DNA of 64,000 nucleotides from positions 9,918,687-9,982,686 of the forward strand of contig WMCF01000018.1 of NCBI GenBank assembly GCA_009792885.1. Direction: 5' to 3'. A model generated the notes under the pieces. That model saw only the letters and a program-made list of their open reading frames with translations. It ran no database searches and was not told where the DNA came from. The number at the start of each line of letters is the position of its first letter. The first letter of the stretch is position 1. Of this stretch, positions 1-12,366 are shown piece by piece. Both the position numbers and the translations under genes were made by a program. This stretch comes from Eremophila alpestris peregrina. Taxonomy: Eukaryota > Chordata > Aves > Passeriformes > Alaudidae.

Positions 1-984
1 GGGAAAAGGGTAGTGTGGACAAAATCCATGTTTTATGTTGCCTGGCAGATCTTTTAACAAGATTTCAGATTATTAGGTTTACTAAAAGCATATTAATACG
101 GACTGTTACAGGTTGCATTTCCTTTCTGAGAAATACAGAGTGGATGCTGAACTGGATTTTTTGTGGGGTGAAGTTGCTTGTATTGAACTTGTCACAAGGA
201 AGGAAACTGAGGCAATTTTTGAACAAAGTGCCAAAACAGGCTTTCAGGTGCAGCTTTTCTCAAGAAACATCCAAGCCACTTTCTTTTTTAATTGCCACAT
301 GATGGAGGCGGATACAAATGAACTCTGTAGGGTGGGGCACCTCTTGGCCCAAGCTGAGCTAACCTTGCACTGTGGCTGGAAGTTGGGCCTTGCTACCCCC
401 AGCCAGGTGCTGGCACTGGTGTGATGGAAGGCCATCCACCAGCTCAGGGAATTGATTTCTTAGCTAAGTACAGCAACCAGAAGGGAAGGTTTTTGTATCC
501 TTCAGCTGGTCAGCTCAGTAAGTGCAGCTCTGACAGGGGGAATGGGGTCAGGAGCACAGGCTTTTGGGGAGGGGTGGCGTAGGCTCTTTGTGGCTGTGCA
601 GACTTTTCTTCAGACTTGTTATGGAACCACATCTGTGTTTTCTCCACCACCTGGGATAGGCATGGATGCCTTTTGGTCAGCTTTCAGATGGAACTTCTGA
701 ACTGGACTTGTTCTCTTGATGGAAAAAGATGGCCTTGTGCAGGTGGTGAGATGTGTGCTAGGGAGCCATGGAGAAATGGAGTTTTTCAAGGTTCTTGTTT
801 AAATAACCTTCTGTAGTCAAATCTAATCAATTCATGTGGAGTTGAGGAAAAAAATGTTTGACCTGAGATAAACCTAAACCTTGTTCCAATGGTTTTTAAA
901 TTCAGATGATGCCTCAAGTGATACAATCTGGAATTTTCTGGAAACACGTGCTAGTAAAGATGTTGCAATGGATCAAAGCCAAAG

Positions 985-1256
985 CTTCAGGAAAAGACCT
1001 CTAAGAACATGGAACCCAACCCTTAACCCAGCACTGCCAGGTCCACCACTAAACCATACCCACTCATCTTTTAAATACCTCCAGGGCTGGTGACTCAACT
1101 GGTTCCCTGGACTGCCTGTTCCAATGCTTGACAACACTTTCTGTGAAGAAATTTTTCCTATCATCTAATCTAAACCTCTCCTGGTACAGCTGTTTTCTCT
1201 TGTCCTGTTGGTTGTTACTTGGGAGATCAGGCTGACTCCCACTTGGCTACCACCAA
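985..1256 (-). mobile_element. CR1 LINE 3'-end fragment, minus orientation
   Basis: The segment reads as the reverse complement of a CR1 3' end: a block resembling the element's terminal region (AAAAGACCTCTAAGA), then CCTGTTCCAATGCTTGACAA and GTGAAGAAATTTTTCCTA, then TCTAAACCTCTCCTGG and CTCTTGTCCT, all in the order expected of avian CR1. It is 5'-truncated like most CR1 copies, and no reverse-transcriptase frame remains. The subfamily is not assigned. Confidence 0.88.
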
Positions 1257-1842
1257 CTAAGTAAAAAGCATTCAGAGTCACCGATTTCCTTGGAAAGCCA
1301 GTGGAAACAAATCTAAACTGTTGCTTTTCAGTGTGGTCTTCCATCTTTGGTAGGACACCCTACAAAGTATCTGTTTCTTGCAAATACCCCTTGACTCCTC
1401 GACCTCGTTGACTCCTTTGGTTGTGTTTATCAGCACTTGGAGTGTAGGGATGAATCACAGCTACTTAATTGTTGAAATGCTCTGGTTGTTCCTCAGTTTA
1501 CCATACTCATGTTGATTGCTGGACATGTGCATTTTATGAATAGCTGGATGAGGGATGCTGGATGAGACAGTGGTGAATGAGGTATTGGTGCAAACAGATG
1601 ACACAGATACTGAAAATACAGGTTCTGGATTATCAGGCACAATATTCCACAAGATGAAGTCAGGACAAGCAAAAGACCTGCTTGAGCCTTGGGGCCCCCT
1701 GCAAAAGGGAAGTCTTCTAGAATTTCTTATGGGATTTCTAATGTGAATTAGAGAACTCGAGGCTAGAACACCAGGAGGAAATGCACAGCAGTTTGATTTG
1801 GGTGGAATCATCAAGAGTTTGTGGGTAATGGCCAAAGGTTAA

Positions 1843-1945
1843 GAGGCATAAGACAAGTGCATGATTTCTGAAGGGCTTTTAAGGAATGAAATTATGAGGC
1901 ATAAGACAAGTGCATGATTTTCTGAAGGGCTTTTAAGGAATGAAA
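1843..1945. repeat. Tandem duplication, two copies of about 53 bases
   Basis: The block starting GAGGCATAAGACAAGTGCAT occurs at 1,843 and again at 1,896. The two copies are nearly identical, differing mainly by one extra T in the second. The near identity suggests a recent local duplication in RHEB intron 1. Neither copy is coding. Confidence 0.93.
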
Positions 1946-4900
1946 GACCCTGTGTGACACTTAAAGGATTAATTCAGAAAAGTTATGGTCTTCCTGTGTT
2001 AAATAGGTATCAGCTGCAGAAATTAATTCCCTGATAGATTATACTTTAAACAGTGAATTTTTCTTTCAACACTCTTTTTTTAATTAGACACTAAAATCTC
2101 AAAGATTGAGGAGTCAGTATTTTTGAGATGGTTGTCAGTGTTCTTGGGTATTTTAGATTACAGGAACCAGAACATAATTTGTGCCAAACCTAGTTATTTG
2201 TGTTCTGTGGGGTATGGAGTTAAATTAATTTTAATTTGGAAAAAGATGGAATATATAAGTGGTCCTCAGTGTGTGGATGTAAACATGTGCAAGTGTAATA
2301 CAAAATTAGGATATGAAAGTGTCTCTTGACAACATTGTCTCCAGAGTTAGTGGGATACATCTGTCTAGCTTCAACAACTTGTCAGATTGTATTGCCAAAA
2401 CTTCATTCAATATGTATGACCTCCTTTAAAGGTACTCTTGCTGTATGCAAAAGAGCTGGGATGCATAATATGTAGGAAAACTCCATTAAATCTGTCCTGC
2501 AAACTGTCAAAACAATCAAGCACTTGACATTAATGCAGTAAAGTGTATTTTGCTTCAAGGCTTGTTATTCCATCAATAACAAATTTTTGGTCTTCTGAAA
2601 TCTGTTTCAAAATTAGCATTTTTTAATTAGAATTGGAAGTTTCTGCTTTGAAATGTGCATATAAACAAGCACCATGTTTCTTAGTGTGCTGAAGTACCTA
2701 GTTCTTCATTGCTTTCTTGGAAATGCTGTTTGCTTTTTTGTATGGTTTGACCCTGGTGAATAAATTCTAAAGGAAGGTCTTGGTTGGGCTGTTTCAACCT
2801 TAATGTTTTGAGAAAAAGCATCAAAAAACTCTTCATAAACATTTTGAGGTTGCTAAAACCACAAAAGGATAAAACGGTGAAGTATAAAAATGGTTCAGTT
2901 GGAAGGTGATTCACGTTTTTCTGAGCAGTGAAGGTAGGAAGAGTAAGTTGTCTGACCATTTCAAAATCTTGCTGCTTATACAGAGTGCATAGGAGTCTTA
3001 GGGCACCTAAACCTTTTTTCTGCTTGTCCTTCTGCAACTGCACATTTTTATCACACTTCTATCCCCAAGTGTGGTGGTAGGACAGAGGAGGAGCTAATGT
3101 GAAACTTGCAGAAGTGATGGGTTGATGTGCAGATAGACACCTGTGCAGCAGACAAACAGAATGTTCTGCCGTGTCTCCTGAAGCCTGACCTGACTTTAGG
3201 TTGTCTTAAGCTGTAGTTCAGTACTCAGCTGCTTGTCCAAGCTGTGTGGTTGTGCTAGTGGAGGAGTGGGAAGTGAAGAATCCAGCTTGTATTTGCTAGG
3301 GCTTCCTCAGGGGCTGGAGCTGGACTTGCTGGAAGATGCTTGATGTGTGAAAAAAATGGAAAAATAATTAATTTTCAAGTTGGAGGTGTCATCCTCATTT
3401 ATCCCCCTGGGATACTTTCAGGTGGTTGAGGGAGTTTGGGAGTGAGATAGCAGTGGTGGGGTTTTTTTTGTTTGTTCTGTGTTTTTCTTCTTCCCTGCAA
3501 AGGTCAGAGTTTTGTCTTGTGACCTTTTAGTACTACATAATATGAAAACTGAGAGTAGGAAAGTATGATTTTTATCCAAAACCTCTTAATTTGAAGTACC
3601 TTTTGAGCCAACAGATGGATATGTGCTAGTTAGGAAGGTAAGACAGGCAGCTGGCTGTCATGGCAGGTTAGAACTTGATAGAAAAGGTAACCCTTGTTTG
3701 CTATACCTTACTATCTTCTCTGCCCTGTGGCAAAATCAAATATGTCACATCCTATCTGACAGATCTTTGGCTTAAACTCCCTTCACATTTCCCAAGGTTG
3801 GGGGCTCTAATGATTCTTCTGGTATTTTGTGTGGTGTTATTCTTACCCCGGAGTCTTATTTTTGCCCTGCTGTTTTACCCATGTGCATCAGGCAGAGATT
3901 TTGGTATATTATTACTTTAAACCTTCCTTGCTGTTGACAGATTGTCCTCTGTATTCAGCAGCTCCTCCTGGGTAGATGGGTGAGTGTGTAAATGCAGGAG
4001 GCCAGCAGCCAGGGTTGGTGGGGAGGGGTTGATGACTAATTCCAGCTGGGTAAAGTGCAAGGCTGTGAAAATGGCATGTAACAGATTGTGGCTTTCTTCA
4101 ACCCTGATAAATAGAAGGGAGGAGCTTCCTGTGATCAGCAGAAGTAACATGGAAGGTGCCTGTGCAGTTAATTCAGAGAAGATGTCGACTGAAATGGAGA
4201 AGAGACAACAGTAATAACAGAAAGCCATCAGAACCTGGTGGTGGGGAGAGCTGTGTAGAGGAAGGAACAGTTCAGGCACACACTGGTTTTTATGTTGGTA
4301 TGGTTATGTATAGATCCACTGGGTTAGCACAGGAGAAATGGTCAAGGGTCAACAATATGAACATTAATCAAAACTCTCAGTGTCTACCAATTCTGGACAG
4401 AGATGTGATGGAGTTAACCATGTCTTGCTCTGCTGGAGGAAGAAGGAGTCAATGCAACTCTTTGTCAGTATCCCCAAAGACCATCTTCCCTGTTCTGTGC
4501 CAAGAGATTTTGGTGTTGTCAGGGTTGGTACTGCAGTGCCTGATGCTTCTTGCAGCCTTGGGGCCTTCCCCCAGTGTAGGAAGAGCAGGTGAATGGTGCT
4601 GTGTGCTGGTGTGGTGTGCTGGTAGGGTTTATTGGCCACCTGCACTGCTGGCATTGGGTTCCTCAGACCTTGGGCCATCAGTGGTGACACAAAGAGCCTG
4701 AAACATTGAGTGACCACCTCTCAATTAACACACTGCTGCAGAGTGGAGCTGTCTGTTGTTGCCAAGATCTTCTAGTGGTTATTATGCAGTTTGGTTTATG
4801 TATTTTTTTATAATACGTTGTACAAGCAGCGTGCCCGTGTTGGCACAAATCAATTGTATCCTCCAGCTTTTGCTACGGTTGGTGGAAAGCTCTTCCCTTC

Positions 4901-6047
4901 AGAGTAAGGCTGAAACTTCTGAGCAGTAGTTACAGACTGTGCATCACATGATTTGATTGGATGGTGTTACCAAGAGAGGGAGTATTACCATTACTGTCCT
5001 GTCAGGATTTTGTCAGGTGGTTGCCTTCTGCCATCCTACAACAAGGAAAAGAGAAATGCATCTCTTACTATTGTTGCAATTCGAAGAAGATCCTGAGGCC
5101 CTCTGGTCATATGCATTTCAGTAGTACTGCCAAGATGGTCTATTCCTCACCCATTTCAGCTGCTTTTGGTATTACTTGGTGTTAAAATATGCTCAGGGTC
5201 ATGTTCCTAGGCTCGTGTTTGTAAATGATGCCAGGAAAAGTTTAGTGACATTTTCAGGGACTTGGCCCTCTGCTTGGTGGAGGCTGTAAGCAGTGATGGG
5301 TGTGTGGTGGCCACAGTGTTGGCAACTGTGAATCCTGTAGCTTCAGTTTTCAAGGTCCTCTTCAGGGAAGACCTGCATGTTAGGGGAACTGAGGTCTTTC
5401 ATCTTCTTAAGGCTTCTCTTTCTCTCTTACTGGTGTGAAAATACAAGTGAGATTTGTGGAAAGAAAAGTTAATCCTGTTTCCTAATGGAACTTGAAAGTT
5501 TAACAGGCAGTGTCTGTACAGAGGGTGGAGAGCTGGTGCTGTGACTGCAGCTAGAACAATCCACTTGAAGAAAGAAAGGCGATTTGGGTTGTACATCCCA
5601 GAAATCTTTAGCCGCAAGAAAGAAGTGACCAGAATTTGAGAGTTTGATTCCTTGTGTGGAAACTAAAACCTTGAAGGTAGAAAAGGGGAGTGCATAGAAT
5701 GCATTAAAGCAAGAGAGATGTGTTATTTCTGATGACACAGCATTTAAAACTGATTTAATGATGAAACAATGGCAGTTCCTAAAAAAGGATCTTTCAAAGA
5801 CATTTCATTTCGTGTTGTACATACCCAATGATCCAAGGAAAAGTCAGAAGTTTATTCAAACACCTAGTGAGCTGCTTGAAGTTTGTAAATATGGAGAAAG
5901 GACTTGGATTCTTCCCAGAAGAAGAAGTTGAATTTTGCCCCTTTGGGTAGAAAGTCAGTACAAATTTCAGGCTCTTTACCTTTAGGCATGTCATAAACTG
6001 GAATGTTTCGTCTGATCTTTAAGCTTAATAAACTTCCCTTTAGAAGT

Positions 6048-6257
6048 TGTTAGGGTTTAACCCATTGGGCACCACACAGATCCATTCATTCACTCCCCAG
6101 AGTGGGATAGGGGACACAGCTGGGGACAAAGATAAAGTGGAATTAGGCTAAAGACAGTTTAATAGGACAGAAAAGGAAAGGTGAATGATAGTAATGGTCA
6201 AAGAATATACAAGTGATGCACAACTCTGTTACTCACTGCCCACCTACCGGTGCCAGT
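6048..6257 (-). mobile_element. Truncated avian ERVL-type LTR remnant
   Basis: The run TTAGGGTTTAACCC, then GCACCACACAGATCC, CACTCCCCAGAGTGGGATAG, AGACAGTTTAATAGGACAG, AATATACAAGTGATGCACAA and CTCACTGCCCACC follows, in order, a common avian endogenous-retrovirus LTR read in reverse complement. Similarity fades after about 6,257, so only the LTR end nearest 6,048 survives. No retroviral coding sequence adjoins it. The family name rests on memory of the pattern, not on a search. Confidence 0.72.
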
Positions 6258-9200
6258 GAATTTCTGCTGCTGCCTGAAGTATTTTAGGCCTTGTGCTGTG
6301 GGGAGGTGCTGCAGGGATGCACAGCTTCTGCAGGAAGTCTGAAGGGAATACAGAGGATTGTATTTATCTGAGAAAATACAGGTTGACTGTCTGGGGTATG
6401 AATGTCTGAATTTCCTTTGCAGTTAGGGAACAGCAGGATGGAGTTCTCCTGACCCACTTAAAGCATCTTGGATGCAGCCAGGTATGCATGCATTCCATGG
6501 CTAGGTGAGGTATATGACACAGATTTTTGTTGTTGTTGTTTTTTAAGCTTTGTAACAGCTTTTCCCATCTTTGACAACTGACAGTAAATACATGGAATTA
6601 AAATTAACTTATGAAAAGGACAGTAGTAGGAAAGCTGCAGCCCTCTGCTTTTCTGGAAGCAAAGGTAACAAGCAAAGGTAACTGGACTGTGTGCTAAAAT
6701 AACTAAAAGATTACTTTTGAGAATCCTTTCCTGTGATTACTGACTTTATTGGAGACAAAATGAACTGCCTGGATGTATAAGCTGTTACAGGAATGCAATG
6801 GAATTTTTTTCCACATACTTGCTTGGACATGTAATACATTGCAACACAGTTTAAGTGAGCATTGAGGGATGAGCACTGCTGTCGGATGGAACAAGCCTGC
6901 TGCTAAATATCAGGGAATAAAGCACGTGCTCTCTTCTTGCTTTCTTTACAGGAAATATGATCTAGATAGCATTAGGACTCTTGGCTTGTGCTCAGAAGGC
7001 TCATTGCTGCCGACCTAGCAAGGGCCTGCGAGTACTCCTGTGAGTGTGACCGATTGCTTTGAGATCTGAAGAAAATAAAGGAAGCCATGTGGCTTTGTTT
7101 CTAAATGGCTGCTCTCAGATTTCCTCTGGCTTGCAGAGGAATACCTTTGATAAACCTCAAGAAGATTGTGCAATGCAGATGGAAGGGAAACAAGCATCTC
7201 CCAGCAGGCTCATGCTCTTGGGTGTTACAGACCATCATGAGAAACTCCTCTTTTACTGCAGAAATAGTTCTTGCTACAAAACCTTCCCTTAGACTTCAAA
7301 TATATTTCCTTATATGCTAATTTAAAAAATAGAGCAGGAGAAGGCAGGAAGCAGTTGTAGCAATGAGACAGAGTGCCAAAGAAGTTAAAGAAGGACTTCT
7401 GTTGTCCTGAAAAGCTGATCTGGTCTTTGGTCTGTCATAAAGGGTTCTGCAGTGTTTGAGGCTCCTTATCACATTACCAAAAGATGTCATTGAGGTCCTC
7501 CAACTTTCACTTTTACAGAATTACAACCTTTAGTCTGTCCTCCAGAAAACTCAGATAGCATGTTGAGAGGAGTGCCACCACTCTGTGTTGCAAATCAAGC
7601 ATGAATGTCATGAGCAGGTGCAGGAATTGTGGAAGAGTTTTGTCTCTAAGCATCAGAAAATAATCTTTTAATCCTGTTACCATAATGCTGACATCACGAA
7701 GAAATCACTACAAAAACGTATAAAAACTACAGCTCAGTGTACATGTTTATAGAATTCCTCATGATTAAAAGTCTAATAGTAGAATGAAATTGCATCTGAG
7801 TAAAACACAAACTACTCATTGTATTGCTGTCTCCAGAGATTTAGAAACAGAATTCTTTATTGACCCAGATGTGTAATTTTTATAGTCATTAGACTAATTC
7901 ACCAAATACAAAGCAATGATCAGCAAAACAGCAACTACACAGCCTTAATTAGTACCTGGGGGGTATCTTAATTAACCATAGAAAGTTGCTAACAATGTGG
8001 CCTGAGATGAATGGTGAGCTAGTGATGGGTTCTGAGATAGTCTGCGATCTTGTGAGAAGATCTTTGTGGAAGAGGGATGCTGTAATCCTCTTTGCTACCC
8101 AGTCAACCTCCCTTGGCTCCAGGAAGTCGTTCAGTCCCGCTCTGTGCTCTGAGGATAATCTGCACTGTGGAAATGCCAGTGTCTCCATTTTGTGTGCCTT
8201 GGTATTGTGAATTAAACAGATCAAGATCCCAACATTCAAGTTAAATCAAGTGTATCTTTTGGTATGAAAACTTCATCTCTGTGCAGTGTAGTGAGTTGAG
8301 TGGGCAGCCAAACTTACCTAATTTGATGTGACTAACAACATTTCATTATGAAGTTTGTTGAGTGCTTTTTGTGACAAAGCCTGAAGTAGCTGGTTCTGTA
8401 GGCAAGACTGGGAAGACTTAAGGAGAGTCTGAGGGGACTAACTAGGTAAGTTTAGAGACTAGCTTAGGTAAGGTGCTTAAGGTTTGTGGTAGGAATAGAT
8501 AGGATGCTGCCAGCTGTTAAATGTTTATTGATTATGCAAACTACATCATTGTGCATGTTAATAGCAAAAGATGGGTTAAAGAAACTCTGCATCTACACTG
8601 CCAACAGAACTGCAGCTCTTCAGTAGCTGTTGTTCTTGAGCAGGACAAACTGTTTACTGATGGCTTGTGTGGGCAGTTGGAAGGATTGAGAAACCCTTCC
8701 TGTTGAGATAAGCTGTGCTCTGCTGCCCGTGCCACGTCCGAGGGCAGCTGTGCAGCCCCGCTTGCACAATGCCCTGCTTGTGGAGCTGTTGTTTGACTTG
8801 CTCGCTGCCTGCTTGCATCATTTTTGTCTCCTGGGTTCGGGGAGAAGTTGGCTGCTGATGGGGGCTGAATCTGGGCTTTCCCCGTGCCTGTTGCAAGGAG
8901 AACAGGGTGTGAGATAGGGACAGAGGCAGGTGGTGGTGCACGGAAGAGGGGCAGGACCTCTCTGGGGAGGCCAAGCTGTCCCCAAGCCCACTCAGGCTCC
9001 GTTACTCATCTGCTTGGTGAACTGCCTGGTGTTGTAAAGCTTGAATTTTAAGATTATAAATACCACAGTTCTTGTCCAAGTAGTAAAAGGATGAGTAAAA
9101 CAAAATTTGGCAATTGTTTTGCCTTGACAATTGCAATGGCATTTGAAACTGATGTGCTATGATTGCACTAGTCGGTGTGTTTATGGGATGTTCTGCTTTA

Positions 9201-12200
9201 TGGTGCAAGTGGTCTAGTGTATGAACAGAAACACAACAGCTTTAGTTTTTGAACTGGCTTTCTGTCTGAAAATCTGCTCCTTTTCTGTTTTGACAGTAGA
9301 AAACTCTTTTCTTTACCACTCTCACATAATACCATAAATAATTAATTGTGTATGCAAATACACTTTGGGTACTTCTGGGCAACTTGAGCTGAGTTTTCAG
9401 CCACCTGGGACTTATATTCTAAACACTCATGAAACCTATTTCTTTCAGCCCTTCCCTTCTGCCCTGTTCCTTCAGGGAGAGGGAGTGTCAGTAAACTTGG
9501 AGGATCTTGCTTACAACTCTGCCATGGATTATCTGGTGCTTTGAGTTACTGTAGCAAAGCTCTGCACCCAGCTTCCCACCTTCCTTCAGCTGGTATCACT
9601 TCTCCTTTTGGTCTCGGTGGATGTTTATGTTCCTAAAACTCGAATACAGTGGAAACGTTGAATTTACCAGCATGGAGGATGCTACGAGGGGAAGCTTAGC
9701 AAACAGCAAAAACGTGTGGCTGCATTCCAAAGGAGAACACATTAGAGCTGAGCCTCTTTGAGGTGTGCACCCTTGAGTAATCAGCTAATCAAGCCTTTGC
9801 TGCTGGTGTCAGACTCTCTCGTGCTGCTGGGGCTGAAATGTGCCCGTGGTGGCTGCACATGCAGACAGCCTGTGCTCCCTGCTGAGCTCTGAGAATGGAG
9901 CTGGCACATCGCGTGCGCTCCCTCGGCCTCACGGACCTTGTGTTTGTGTTGCAATCCTCGCTGAAAGCCTTGCCTGATCTTTCTGGGACAAGAGCAGATA
10001 GGAGCTCAGTTGTCAACTTGATTTTCCTCTCTGTCCACGAGCATAGGTCAAAGGCCTGGAATAAAACACAGTGGGACAAAGTTCAAGCCAAGCTGTTGGT
10101 CACAGGGTTCTGCCTGCTGCTTGCTCATGGGCAGCAGGGTGTTAATGACTCAGGGTTTAGATTTCTCGTGGCCATGGAAGCCTTGGTTTAGTGGGATGCA
10201 GTTGCCTGCACTTAGCCCGAGGGGGTGGGTGCTGAATCCCACACTGGAGAGTTTCCCTGTGCCTCATGGAAGAAAGCAGGCTTCCTCTCATGATCACGAA
10301 CACATCATTACTGGAAGGCTTGTTATAAAGCTTGGAGGAATTTAGGAGGAGAGTGTTGGAACACTGGTTTTGTCTGTTTCCTCCTCTCTCACTGTTAGAA
10401 GGAAAGCAGTAATTAATACAGCTGGGTGTGAAATGCAGCATTTTCTGTTGGCTCTGACTTGTTTCTGCTATTCATTTTCCAGGCTTAGCACAGACAGACA
10501 GCAGCAGTCAGGTCTTCGAGTTACTTCAGAATCCTTAGAAGGAAAAAAAGTTCAATGATGATCCTTACTGAACTCAGCTCTCTTACCTTGAACATCTAAC
10601 AGCCTAATATAGTGGTAGTTAACCTTTTTTTAAATGGAGTGCTTAATGTGCTGGTATTGGCAAAGAATCTGGGAGCATGAACTCTGGGTAGCAACTTCAT
10701 AAGTTTATAGCTAAAGGAGAAATAGCTTGAAAGTTTGCTCACTTTCTAAATGGTGTCCAAAATACACAGTTTCAGAAAGTTCCTGGGAGGCAGAGTTTCA
10801 ATCCTTAATCTGACTGTATTAGGATGATTTGGGGGTGGGGTGTGTGTGCCTTGCTGATGGAGCAACAGTTTAAAAAGTGAAATGTCCTCTGTCAACTCAT
10901 GCACTGTGAGCATGACACCTTCAATTGTGGTGTTAGATAAGGCCAGAAAATGGTATCTTAAGAACTTGATTTTAGAAAAAGCAACTTGATAAAATCCTGG
11001 TGATGGTTGGTCTTTGTGGGGTTTGTCTGGCAATTTTTTTATCATTGTTTCTTGAATAAACTGTCATGATTGATAGGAAACCGCAAAGGGGTAAGCATGG
11101 CAGAGAATGAAATGGAAGACTGTTTTTTTAATATCTCCTGAAGGAATGCTTAGGAAAGAACATTTTCTGAGTACTGGAAGAGGGCAGTTTTTACCCAAAG
11201 CAATTTATTCTTGAAAACAATGGTACTGTATATTTCCACCACAATGTTGTTTACTTAAGAGGTCATTGATAGGTTGGGTGGTTTTGAGTCGAAATTTTAA
11301 CTTGAGGTTGTATTTTGTTTGTGCTTCTTGACGATGAAAAGAGAATAAAGGAGCATGAAGAATGTGCTCGTGTCCAAAAGCAGCTAATGCACTTGGCAAT
11401 CTTTGTAAGAGGGTATTTGTCCAGTAAACATAATGTAATAGGATCTAGGAGATTCCCAAATGTAGATGATGTGCTGTAATGGAAATTGTGTTAAGGCTTC
11501 AGTAATGCTTTGAGAAGTCTTCAGTTGCAGAGCTTTAAAGGTGCTTTTTATGGTCAATGTATGTGATTCACCATCTTGTAAAATCTTTCGCAGCTAAATG
11601 AGTTCTCATTTGTTCAGTCTGCTACTAAGTTCAGTGCTTTGCTTTACTCTTTAAGTGAAATGGGGAATGTTGTCTGCTAAAGTAGCAGTTAAATTGCTTT
11701 AAAGAAAAATCCAATTATGCCCCCTCAGTCACTGCTTAAAATGCAGCATCCACTGGCCTGTTGTGGTGTGGCAGTAGGAGGATTAATAGGAGAGTATATT
11801 GGTCTCAAGAATTTTGAGATCATCCTTTTGCCATGGGAAATCTGTCCAGTCTCCTGGTAAAACAAAATTTGGCTAATTCTATCCAAGTTTTCTTTGTGGT
11901 TACTGGAAATTATTTGGAATTTTACTTGCTTCTTGACAGAAAAATGTTCCAAGTGTATCAGTTTGTTAAATTTAGCTCTATGAGGGTTGCACACTGCTGC
12001 TTTTAGATTTGTTTTAAACTGGAGGAATCATTTAAATTATGCCCTGTTAAGACAAAAGCAGAACACATGCCAAGTAGCTTCTGCACTGCTTTTTATATGT
12101 TCAGGAGACCCAGTTACTAGAAATAGGCACTTAAATAAAAAATAGGTCAGTTGTCATGTATAGATAGTTTAAATGAACCACATGGAGCTCATATTGGATA

Positions 12201-12294
12201 GATAGAAAATTGGTGGATCTACCAGTAACCAGTGAAGTGAGAACAACCTGAAGACTTTGTTTCATTCCAAACTTTTCTCTGCTTTGCTTTACAG

Positions 12295-12366
12295 GAAAAT
12301 CTTCACTGACGATCCAGTTTGTGGAAGGACAGTTTGTTGATTCATATGATCCAACCATAGAGAACA
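12295..12366 (+). CDS. RHEB: RHEB coding exon 2 (P-loop end and switch I)
   Basis: This 72-base exon follows a pyrimidine-rich tract ending in TTTACAG and is closed by GTAAGT. It starts with the last two bases of the Gly18 codon and ends with the first base of the Thr42 codon. It encodes the GKSS end of the phosphate-binding loop and the effector loop up to IEN, including Thr38, which binds magnesium in the GTP state. The reading frame connects cleanly to the next exon. Confidence 0.97.

Larger units (their letters stand above)
1..12294 (+). other. RHEB: RHEB intron 1, 3' part
   Basis: The 12.3 kb before the second RHEB exon are AT-rich, without a CpG island and without any frame encoding the RHEB N-terminus, so RHEB exon 1 and its promoter lie upstream of the window. 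The stretch holds a CR1 fragment (985-1256), a 53-base tandem duplication (1843-1945), an LTR remnant (6048-6257) and a short TTG-rich run near 6,524-6,545. The short open frames here look like chance. No other gene is seen. Confidence 0.85.

Noticed and set aside
2681..3043. 120-codon minus-strand open frame in RHEB intron 1
   Set aside because: No recognisable protein family and length within the chance range for this window.
1..12294. Search for RHEB exon 1 in the left part of the window
   Set aside because: No frame gives the RHEB N-terminus before a GT donor in the right phase, and no CpG island is present.
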